NCBI RefSeq assembly: GCF_037892545.1
Contig: NZ_JBBKBG010000037.1
Location: 1 to 22,400 of the forward strand
Length of the DNA stretch: 22,400 nucleotides
Source: Pseudogracilibacillus sp037892545
GTDB lineage: Bacteria; Bacillota; Bacilli; Bacillales; Amphibacillaceae
Reading direction: 5' to 3'
The translations under genes and the position numbers were made by a program. The notes beneath the pieces were generated by a model. It searched no databases, was not told the origin of the DNA, and saw only the letters and a list, made by a program, of their open reading frames with translations. Below, in pieces: positions 17,038-22,400 of the stretch. How positions within the stretch are numbered: the stretch's first letter is position 1; each line of letters opens with the position of its first letter.

Positions 17038-18096
17038 ATGAATGTCAGGGAATTAAATAAATTAAGTAGAGAGTTTAGGACCAATTCTTCCAGGTATTTA
17101 GCAACAAAATATGGAACAGAGCAACAAGATCTTAAGAGGTTTTTATTGTTTATAGAAAATACACCATTAATAATGGATTATATAAATGAATGTATTGGCG
17201 AAGAAATAGACTTTGAAGAAATAATTCAGCAAAAAGGATGGAATGAAAAATTTAATTTGCCTTTGGAATCAAAAGAAGAAGTATCTTATGTTTATCAATT
17301 ACTAAAGTATATTGATAAAACTGGAAATTTCGTTGGCATAATTATGGGATACGGATCTGGACGAAAAATACAAGATCATCTTGATGCATTTAATCATCAG
17401 GTTGTAATACACCTAATAAACCATATAAGAGAGTATATTGAAGATACTATTTATGGTATAGAGCCTTTAAAACCTGAATTTGTCGAGTCAAGTGATCCAA
17501 AGATCTTTATATCATATTGTTGGGAAGATAAATTGTTTGCTGATTTAATAGATGAAGATTTTAAAAAACTAGGGTTTACTTTAACACGTGATGAGCGCGA
17601 CTTGAGGTTTAAAGAGAGTATTAAAAGTTTTATGGAATCTATTGGTAAGCATGACTTTGTAATTAGTATTATAAGTGATAATTATTTAAAATCCGTAAAT
17701 TGCATGTATGAAATTTCCGAAGTTATGCGTTTGCGTGAATATAAAGACAAAATGCTACTAATAATACTAAATGAATCTGATATTAATTTATTACCTGATT
17801 CAGTTTTGAAACCTAAAAATTTTTCTGCAAATATATATGAAGTTGTATCTCATATTGAATATATCAAATTCTGGGAAGGAGAAGAAAGAAACCTTGCAGA
17901 GAAAATTTCTATGATTAGCGAGGATGTAAATAAAATTCAACCTCTAAACGAACTTAAAAGAATCCAAAGTATTAAAAGTAATATTAGTGATTTCTTAGCT
18001 GATATTAGTGACTGGAATAATACAAATCTAAGTGAATTAAAAGCATCTAATTATTCAGCCTTTATTGACGAGATACAGTCAATTAAAAATGTCTAA
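17038..18096 (+). CDS. TIR-domain protein with unrecognised helical N-terminus
   Basis: This is a 352-aa protein. GGAGG at 17025-17029 favours the ATG at 17038 over those at 17032 and 16996. Residues 155 to about 290 form a TIR domain: KIFISYCWEDKLFADLIDEDFKKLGF at the start, the BB-loop-like RDERDLRFKESIKSFMESI, IISDNYLKS, then CMYEI with E225 in the position of the catalytic glutamate of TIR NADases. Bacterial TIR proteins of this type cleave NAD+ on phage infection, killing or stalling the cell. The N-terminal 150 residues (LIMDYINECIGEEIDFEEII...YVYQLLKYI...KIQDHLDAFNHQVVIHLINHIREYI) are helical and recall N-terminal modules seen in other abortive-infection effectors, but I cannot name them. 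The 60-residue C-terminal tail is helical. It probably acts with the upstream zinc-ribbon protein. Confidence 0.85.
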   Translation: MNVRELNKLSREFRTNSSRYLATKYGTEQQDLKRFLLFIENTPLIMDYINECIGEEIDFEEIIQQKGWNEKFNLPLESKEEVSYVYQLLKYIDKTGNFVGIIMGYGSGRKIQDHLDAFNHQVVIHLINHIREYIEDTIYGIEPLKPEFVESSDPKIFISYCWEDKLFADLIDEDFKKLGFTLTRDERDLRFKESIKSFMESIGKHDFVISIISDNYLKSVNCMYEISEVMRLREYKDKMLLIILNESDINLLPDSVLKPKNFSANIYEVVSHIEYIKFWEGEERNLAEKISMISEDVNKIQPLNELKRIQSIKSNISDFLADISDWNNTNLSELKASNYSAFIDEIQSIKNV

Positions 18097-18198
18097 CTTT
18101 ATTTAGTACTGAGAAAAGTAAACTTTTAACTTTCTAATTCTTTTATGCTAATTTACGAAATTACTACTTACTACTTTATTTGTTAGACAAAGAATAAG

Positions 18199-18220
18199 TT
18201 TTACACAAATTTTACACAAA
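18199..18220 (+). repeat. Tandem 11-bp direct repeat
   Basis: TTTTACACAAA occurs twice with no gap (18199-18209 and 18210-18220). Closely spaced direct repeats of this size occur as integrase arm sites or regulator sites near attachment regions. No integrase gene is in the window, so the function is open. Confidence 0.6.
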
Positions 18221-18267
18221 GCCGGTGCAAAACCTTATAAAATCAATACTTAGAGACCTATTTCGAC

Positions 18268-18281
18268 CCCGGCCACCGGGC
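18268..18281. repeat. GC-rich palindrome
   Basis: CCCCGGCCACCGGG is a short inverted repeat (CCCGG, 3-base centre, CCGGG) and the most GC-rich stretch nearby, in DNA that is otherwise about two-thirds AT. It might be foreign DNA or the edge of an integrated element. It does not fold as a tRNA end. Confidence 0.35.
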
Positions 18282-18543
18282 TCAATACTATTAACATTAG
18301 TGATACATACATTTAATGGTTGATAGAGATCAGGAAATAGTCAAGAAATATTTACATCTTTTCAAAGTTTTGTGTTAACAAAAGGCATCAAAATGAATTA
18401 ACCTAAAGCAATATTGAAAATAGTAATAAGCTTGACTAGCAATAATATAAATTCTTAAATGACTTCAGAGACTAGGGCTAATAACACTTGATTTAATTAC
18501 CTTGTTTAAAATGAGCCATCCAGGAGAATAGTGTATCTTTCAT

Positions 18544-18589
18544 AGTAATCACCCTACTAGATGTTATAGCTCAGGGTGATTACTTTTTT
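18544..18589 (+). terminator. Strong rho-independent terminator
   Basis: AGTAATCACCCT (18544-18555) pairs perfectly over 12 bp with AGGGTGATTACT (18573-18584), loop of 17 bases, followed by TTTTT. No complete gene ends just before it on the plus strand, so it appears to be an orphan, perhaps the terminator of a lost small RNA or gene. This long stem style resembles terminators at type I toxin-antitoxin loci of Bacillus. Confidence 0.75.
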
Positions 18590-18619
18590 GTAGTCAGCGA
18601 CTCTGTATACTCACCCCAT
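18580..18619 (-). pseudogene. Possible remnant of a small holin-like type I toxin gene
   Basis: Read on the minus strand, ATGGGGTGAGTATAC...GAGTCGCTGACTACAAAAAAGTAA looks like the ends of a small membrane toxin gene. The beginning resembles the usual M-x-V-S-x-Y-E-S-L start with a frameshift, and the end reads K-K-stop, with the whole transmembrane part missing. The perfect terminator stem directly abuts the stop, as at such loci. The match is by eye over very few residues, and the call is tentative. Confidence 0.25.
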
Positions 18620-18720
18620 GGCTAAGTATGGATTACATGTTTTAAAGAGACATTCGCTACCTTTAAATCGTTACGGTGAACCGTATCATAAGTAACGGTA
18701 ATACAAAGGAGAGAGATTAA

Positions 18721-18753
18721 ATGAAACAACACCACATCCGTAAAATTAAATAA
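18721..18753 (+). CDS. Ten-codon ORF with strong ribosome binding site
   Basis: AAAGGAGAGAG (18706-18716) precedes an ATG at 18721 that encodes only MKQHHIRKIK before a stop. A T-tailed hairpin follows at 18763-18798. The RBS, mini-ORF and terminator form a complete tiny transcription-unit-like block. It is either the truncated remains of a deleted gene or a leader peptide. An inverted CGTTAC/GTAACG repeat (18669-18674, 18692-18697) lies upstream. Confidence 0.3.
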   Translation: MKQHHIRKIK

Positions 18754-18762
18754 TATACGAGT

Positions 18763-18805
18763 AAACCTTTAAGACTTTTTCACCAGTTTTAGAGGTTTTA
18801 TTTTT
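18763..18805 (+). terminator. Rho-independent terminator
   Basis: AAACCTTTAAGAC (18763-18775) pairs with GTTTTAGAGGTTT (18786-18798), a 13-bp stem with two G-T pairs and a 10-base loop, followed by TATTTTT. It ends the short block containing the ten-codon ORF and insulates the RhuM gene from upstream transcription. Confidence 0.65.
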
Positions 18806-18851
18806 GCAAATACAGAACTTAATCAACAAGAGAACAAATGATCCCTTTCTG

Positions 18852-18881
18852 TTCAAGAATTCAATGTTTATATGGTATAAT
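18852..18881 (+). promoter_or_regulatory. Probable sigma-A promoter of the rhuM-like gene
   Basis: TATAAT lies at 18876-18881 with an extended -10 TG one base before it (18873-18874). The only -35 candidate, TTCAAG at 18852-18857, is weak, which fits extended -10 promoters. It is about 70 bases before the gene start. Confidence 0.55.
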
Positions 18882-18949
18882 AGTGTGTAGAAAAAATGTC
18901 ATAGAAGGTAGAGCAATATTAAATAATACAAATATAAGGGGGAATCTGA

Positions 18950-19945
18950 GTGGAAAATGACACTAATATTCTCATCTATCAAACAGAAGACGGTAACACA
19001 AAAATAGATGTTAGACTTGAAAACGAAACTGTTTGGATGACACAAAAGGCCATAGCAGAGTTATACCAAACCTCTCCACAAAATATTACACTTCATATTA
19101 AAAATATTTATGAAGAAGCAGAATTGCAGGAAGAATCAACTTGTAAGTATTACTTACAAGTTCAAAATGAAGGTTCAAGAGAGGTAAAAAGAAAAACCAA
19201 GCACTACAACCTCGAAATGATCATTGCAATCGGTTATCGAGTCCGTTCTCACCGGGGTACGCAATTCCGCCAGTGGGCCACTGAACGTTTAAATGAATAT
19301 CTTGTCAAAGGTTTTACAATGGATGACGATCGTTTGAAAGAAATGCGAAACTTTGGACAGGATTATTTCGATGAATTACTGGAGCGAATTCGTGATATTC
19401 GTGCTTCGGAAAAAAGGTTCTATCAAAAGATTACAGACATTTATGCTACCTCTGTAGATTATGATGCTAATGCTGAAGTAACTACTAAATTTTTCGCAAC
19501 GGTTCAAAATAAATTACATTTTGCAATTCATGGTATGACTGCTGCTGAGCTCATCTCAGATCGAGCAGATGCAGAGAAAGAAAACATGGGACTTACTTCA
19601 TGGAAAGGTGATAAAATACGCAAACGAGATGTGACGATTGCAAAGAATTACTTAAATGAAAAGGAAATTAAGGCGCTTAATCGTATAGTGACTAGATATT
19701 TAGATTACGCAGAAGATCAAGCAGAAAGAAAAAGACCGATGTATATGAAAGACTGGAAAGAAAGACTTGATGCTTTCTTGGAATTTGATGAACGCGAAAT
19801 CCTCCAAGATGCTGGAAGAGTAGAAAAGGCAGTAGCAGATAAAATAGCCATTGAGGAATATGAGAAATATAACCAACGTCGCATTGATCAAAATACCTCA
19901 AATGATTTTGATAAATTTATTGAAAATAATAATTTGAAAAAATAA
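18950..19945 (+). CDS. RhuM-family protein
   Basis: This 331-aa protein is full length for the RhuM family, named from a Salmonella pathogenicity-island gene but widespread in defence and mobile islands. The N-terminus (ILIYQTEDGNTKIDVRLENETVWMTQKAIAELYQTSPQNITLHIKNIYEEAEL) is the family hallmark and looks like a DNA-binding-type helix-turn-helix module. YNLEMIIAIGYRVRSHRGTQFRQWATERLNEYLVKGF is equally characteristic. The helical C-terminal half includes a highly charged end. The start is GTG with AAGGGGG seven bases upstream. It has its own promoter and terminator, so it is a single-gene unit. The biochemical role of the family is unknown, and the virulence name should not be taken as function. 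Confidence 0.9.
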   Translation: MENDTNILIYQTEDGNTKIDVRLENETVWMTQKAIAELYQTSPQNITLHIKNIYEEAELQEESTCKYYLQVQNEGSREVKRKTKHYNLEMIIAIGYRVRSHRGTQFRQWATERLNEYLVKGFTMDDDRLKEMRNFGQDYFDELLERIRDIRASEKRFYQKITDIYATSVDYDANAEVTTKFFATVQNKLHFAIHGMTAAELISDRADAEKENMGLTSWKGDKIRKRDVTIAKNYLNEKEIKALNRIVTRYLDYAEDQAERKRPMYMKDWKERLDAFLEFDEREILQDAGRVEKAVADKIAIEEYEKYNQRRIDQNTSNDFDKFIENNNLKK

Positions 19946-19967
19946 TTTTGTGGTTACAGATAAATAC

Positions 19968-20011
19968 AAAATCATCGCATAAGTAGAAGTTTTTACGGGA
20001 GCGATGATTTT
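19968..20011 (+). terminator. Terminator-like hairpin after the rhuM-like gene
   Basis: AAAATCATCGC (19968-19978) pairs perfectly with GCGATGATTTT (20001-20011) across a 22-base loop. The T-run is inside the stem rather than after it, so efficiency is uncertain. It is the only candidate between this gene and the next. Confidence 0.5.
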
Positions 20012-20176
20012 ACCATGAAAAGTGGAGATTCCTACCACAAATAACGAATAGATACAACATCTCAAATCAAATACCTATAAATTCAAATCACTATATATTC
20101 TTCTTCATTCAATTAATGTTATCATATATATTAATAATAAATTTTATAAAACATCTTATGAAAAAGGGTGATCTAA

Positions 20177-20641
20177 ATGAGCAGTGGCAAGAAAGGTATT
20201 AAACGCCATGAAGTATTACAACCTTTGTCCAGACACCATATGGTTGCATTACATCTAGGTGTCAAACTTAGACGAGCTAATACACCAGAAAGTCTATTAA
20301 GTAATGAAGAAATCCGTCAAGAAGTGATTGATTTTTGGGAACCAGATGGACAGGCACATTTTCGTGAAGAAGAGGAAATTTTATTACCTGTCTATGCTCA
20401 GTATGGAGATGTTCAAGATCCACTAATCATAGAAATGCTTGTGGAACATGTACAAATACGTTCGCTCATTCGACAAATCACCAATGCCACGAGACCTTTA
20501 ATAGAAGAAATGCATGAACTTGGGCATTTACTCGAACAACATGTACGGAAAGAAGAAAGAATTATCTTTCCGATGATTGAAAAAGCATTGCCAGAAGACG
20601 TACTACAAGAAATGGCACCATATATTCATGATGAACAATAA
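20177..20641 (+). CDS. Hemerythrin-like HHE-domain protein
   Basis: This 154-aa cytoplasmic protein has the spaced His/Glu motifs of the hemerythrin HHE fold, which binds a di-iron centre and may sense or carry oxygen or nitric oxide. Visible ligand-type residues are H20-H21 in LSRHHMVAL, H61 and E65 in HFREEEE, H91 in LVEHVQIR, and H122 and E126 in EQHVRKEERIIFP. The start has AAAAAGGGTGA upstream. The NEAT-domain gene follows after 17 bases with its own AGGAGG, so the two probably form an operon linked to iron or heme. Upstream bases are very AT-rich, and I see no promoter I would defend. The exact ligand set needs a structural alignment. Confidence 0.88.
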   Translation: MSSGKKGIKRHEVLQPLSRHHMVALHLGVKLRRANTPESLLSNEEIRQEVIDFWEPDGQAHFREEEEILLPVYAQYGDVQDPLIIEMLVEHVQIRSLIRQITNATRPLIEEMHELGHLLEQHVRKEERIIFPMIEKALPEDVLQEMAPYIHDEQ

Positions 20642-20658
20642 ATGAGGAGGACAAACAG

Positions 20659-21072
20659 ATGAGTCAAACAAATATCGAATTAGAAAATGGAACATATACG
20701 ATTCATTTACAAACATTAAAAAAAGATGCAGAGGAAGAATCTGCGATGGCAAATTACTTATCACAAGTCGCTGTCATCACGAAAGATAATACATTCCTTA
20801 CGATTGCATTATTATTACAAAGTGAAAAAACAATTACTGGATTCCAAGTAGAACGACGTCCAAATGAGTTTGTGGAAGCGATAGAGCGCCATGTAAATGA
20901 CGAAATGGAACGACGTTCAGAGTTGTTTGAACTAGACGAGCTTCCGGTAAACTTAAGGGCTCGTGTTCAATATGAAGTCGAACATGAAGGTGGTACATTT
21001 AAAGGAGATGAAGTATTACGTCTTTCCTTTGATCCATCAAGCATTGAAAAAGTAGAGACCAATCAAGAATAA
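20659..21072 (+). CDS. Cytoplasmic NEAT-domain protein lacking the heme-ligand tyrosine
   Basis: This 137-aa protein is essentially one NEAT domain, the fold Gram-positive bacteria use to bind and pass heme. The pattern is clear: ENGTYTIHLQTL at the start, the S28-A-M30-x-x-Y33 lip motif, the strands VAVITKDNTFLTIALLL and ITGFQVE, DELPVNLRARVQYEV, and the closing EVLRLSFDPSSI. It has no signal peptide, LPXTG sorting motif or membrane anchor, so it should be cytosolic. By eye, the usual YxxxY heme pair is replaced by F114 and E118, which suggests it does not bind heme in the usual way. It is in an apparent operon with the hemerythrin-like gene and is followed by a terminator. Confidence 0.8.
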   Translation: MSQTNIELENGTYTIHLQTLKKDAEEESAMANYLSQVAVITKDNTFLTIALLLQSEKTITGFQVERRPNEFVEAIERHVNDEMERRSELFELDELPVNLRARVQYEVEHEGGTFKGDEVLRLSFDPSSIEKVETNQE

Positions 21073-21080
21073 CAATTCAA

Positions 21081-21124
21081 AAGCCACCACTTCACATGAT
21101 TCTTCTAGAGCGAAGTGGTGGTTT
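21081..21124 (+). terminator. Terminator of the hemerythrin/NEAT operon
   Basis: AAGCCACCACTTC (21081-21093) pairs with GAAGTGGTGGTTT (21112-21124), a 13-bp stem with one G-T pair and an 18-base loop, followed by AATTG. Flanking CAATT/AATTG bases could extend pairing. It begins nine bases after the NEAT stop codon. Confidence 0.75.
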
Positions 21125-21160
21125 AATTGTAGGATTACGTATGCTGATTTTCTTTTACAA

Positions 21161-21166
21161 TATAAT
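21161..21166 (+). promoter_or_regulatory. Candidate -10 box of the deaminase gene
   Basis: A consensus TATAAT stands 34 bases before the deaminase start codon. No good -35 hexamer is found at 16-18 bases upstream, so the promoter is only tentative. Confidence 0.35.
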
Positions 21167-21200
21167 TAACATCCTATCATTATGTAAAGGGGAAAAAATA

Positions 21201-21677
21201 ATGATTACCGAAACAGATTTAACATTTTTAGAACGCTCTGTTCAATTAGCAAAATTAGCACTTGAAAAAGGGGATGAACCATTTGGTTCTTTACTCGTTT
21301 CAAAAGATGGAGACGTATTATTTGAAGACCACAATCATGTAGCAAGTGGGGACCATACACAACATCCCGAATTTGCAATTGCAAGATGGGCGGCAAACAA
21401 TATGACAGAAGAAGAACGCAAATCAGCTACCGTATATACATCTGGGGAACATTGTCCAATGTGTGCAGCAGCTCATGGCTGGGTCGGCTTAGGCAAAATC
21501 GTATATGCTAGTTCATCTGAACAATTAGCAGCATGGTTAACAGAATTCGGCGTCGCACCGAGTCCCGTTAAAAATTTGCCCATTCAAGCTGTTATTCGTG
21601 ATGCCGAAGTTGCTGGACCTGTCGAATCTTTATCTAACATCGTAAAAGAGTTACACCGTCAATTACACAAAAAATAA
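21201..21677 (+). CDS. Nucleoside/nucleobase deaminase of the cytidine deaminase superfamily
   Basis: This 158-aa zinc-dependent deaminase has H55-P-E57, the variant of the usual HAE motif that supplies a zinc ligand and the proton-shuttling glutamate. The second zinc motif C85-P-M-C88 lies in YTSGEHCPMCAAA. The start is at 21201 behind AAAGGGG; the open frame extends 35 codons upstream, but those codons have no suitable ribosome binding site and cover the promoter. The substrate (cytosine, guanine or another nucleobase) cannot be read from the sequence. It stands alone between a terminator upstream and a bidirectional one downstream. The tRNA adenosine deaminase TadA is less likely, since its surrounding motifs differ. 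Confidence 0.85.
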   Translation: MITETDLTFLERSVQLAKLALEKGDEPFGSLLVSKDGDVLFEDHNHVASGDHTQHPEFAIARWAANNMTEEERKSATVYTSGEHCPMCAAAHGWVGLGKIVYASSSEQLAAWLTEFGVAPSPVKNLPIQAVIRDAEVAGPVESLSNIVKELHRQLHKK

Positions 21678-21680
21678 AAG

Positions 21681-21714
21681 AAGGGATTTCAGCATATAAC
21701 AGCTGAAATCCCTT
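21681..21714. terminator. Bidirectional terminator between the deaminase and lipoprotein genes
   Basis: AAGGGATTTCAGC (21681-21693) pairs perfectly over 13 bp with GCTGAAATCCCTT (21702-21714), loop of 8 bases. It is followed by TTCTTATTA on the plus strand and by CTTTTATTTTTTG on the minus strand. It serves both convergent genes. Confidence 0.85.
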
Positions 21715-21724
21715 TTCTTATTAC

Positions 21725-22279
21725 TTACTCTTTCGTAATTAACTCCTGTTCAAACAGTTCGCGGTCTTCAATCATAATACGAATTTGGCCATTTGGTGTA
21801 TATTCATAAAAGATGATCCCTTTTTCATCTACCCAAAATTTACGATGTGTATCCATTTGTTCAAATCGTTCTGATAACGTTTTTTCTAAAGCTTCTTTCG
21901 TACGATTATGTTTATTCGGCTTTACAAAATAATGGGCACGGATTAATAAATCTTCCTCTGGTCTCGTCTCATCAATTTGATTTGAAAATTCATAACGTAC
22001 TTCATATACGGTCATATCTAGAAACTTTAAATTTTTAATTCGTTTTCCATTAATATGTGTAACCGTCGTACCGTCTTCTTCATAGAGCGATACATAATCA
22101 TTTTTTTCAAAATCATTTTCTGCCGCTTCTAAATGATCAATTACGTCCTGCATCGGTTTTCTTATCTCTGTTTCTTCACTAACATCTATTTTTGCTAAAT
22201 GTAATTTTGCCACAACATCGTTCGAACACCCTGTCAAAAAAATCAAACAAGCAAACGATATAAGATAAAACTTCTTCAA
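21725..22279 (-). CDS. Small lipoprotein of unknown function
   Basis: This 184-aa protein has a lipoprotein signal: MKKFYLISFACLIFLTGC, with the lipobox LTGC placing the lipidated cysteine at residue 18, so it should be anchored to the outer face of the membrane. The rest is soluble, charged and mixed alpha/beta, without repeats or recognised catalytic motifs. The start is TTG on the minus strand, preceded by AAAGGGG at eight bases. The ATG nearby (in GTATGCTC) is out of frame. It converges on the deaminase gene at the shared terminator. Many Bacillaceae carry uncharacterised lipoproteins of this size, and I do not recognise the family. Confidence 0.8.
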   Translation of the reverse strand: MKKFYLISFACLIFLTGCSNDVVAKLHLAKIDVSEETEIRKPMQDVIDHLEAAENDFEKNDYVSLYEEDGTTVTHINGKRIKNLKFLDMTVYEVRYEFSNQIDETRPEEDLLIRAHYFVKPNKHNRTKEALEKTLSERFEQMDTHRKFWVDEKGIIFYEYTPNGQIRIMIEDRELFEQELITKE

Positions 22280-22400
22280 TGAGCATACCCCTTTATTCTT
22301 AAAAACTCTTTCTACCTATTTGCCCATAATTCTTATACTACTATCTTAACATAAATTTCTTTGACTATAAGGAAATATACCATAGTTTTCATACTCATTT

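Larger units (their letters stand above)
18097..18540 (+). other. Gene-free stretch with repeats, possible recombination scar
   Basis: No intact gene is seen between 18097 and 18949. This first half holds a tandem repeat, a short GC-rich palindrome (both listed separately) and otherwise AT-rich sequence without open frames of note. It separates the TIR pair from the RhuM gene and may be where part of a mobile element was lost. Confidence 0.4.

Noticed and set aside
18260..18290. Possible tRNA or tmRNA 3' end
   Set aside because: TTCGA followed by a GC-rich stretch resembles a T-arm, but the flanking bases cannot form the T-stem on either strand and no acceptor stem or CCA fits.
1..22400. CRISPR array or insertion sequence
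   Set aside because: No regularly spaced direct repeats and no transposase or terminal inverted repeat pair were seen on reading the window.

Overview
The window looks like a chromosomal defence island of a low-GC Firmicute, probably Bacillaceae. The AT-rich composition, strong AGGAGG-type ribosome binding sites, GTG/TTG starts, and neighbours such as a NEAT-domain protein and an LTGC lipoprotein all fit. No species can be named from the sequence alone.

Layout. (1) Positions 2-1631 hold the tail of a mobile-element replication module: a DnaD-like initiator cut by the window edge, then a DnaC/DnaI-like helicase-loader ATPase. (2) Positions 1640-16045 hold one long plus-strand BREX operon: an 82-aa leader gene, brxA, brxB, brxC, pglX, pglZ and, in the place where a type 1 locus carries brxL, a 1062-aa SNF2-type helicase of the BrxHII/DrmD kind. 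(3) Positions 16046-16576 hold a decayed zinc-ribbon gene. (4) Positions 16577-18096 hold a tightly coupled pair: an intact zinc-ribbon protein and a TIR-domain protein with an unrecognised helical N-terminus. (5) Positions 18097-18949 have no intact gene; they carry tandem 11-bp repeats, a GC-rich palindrome, two good terminators and a 10-codon ORF, and look like an old junction or deletion scar. (6) Positions 18950-19945 encode a RhuM-family protein. (7) From 20177 on come ordinary-looking chromosomal genes: hemerythrin-like protein, cytoplasmic NEAT protein, nucleoside deaminase, and a lipoprotein on the minus strand.

How it works together. In known BREX systems PglX methylates host DNA at an asymmetric site, and the other proteins (BrxB, BrxC ATPase, PglZ phosphatase-fold protein, and a final ATPase or helicase) block replication of unmodified phage DNA. 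The gene set here has the type 1 order brxA-B-C-pglX-pglZ but ends in a helicase instead of the Lon-like brxL. It therefore resembles type 5 without its second brxC. The TIR/zinc-ribbon pair next door is a plausible second-line, NAD-consuming abortive-infection module.

The points most worth following are the atypical BREX composition, the small conserved-looking ORF heading the operon with its ribosome binding site in a hairpin loop, the zinc-ribbon/TIR pair beside a decayed zinc-ribbon gene, the compositionally distinct specificity region of pglX, and a NEAT domain that seems to have lost its heme-ligand tyrosine.
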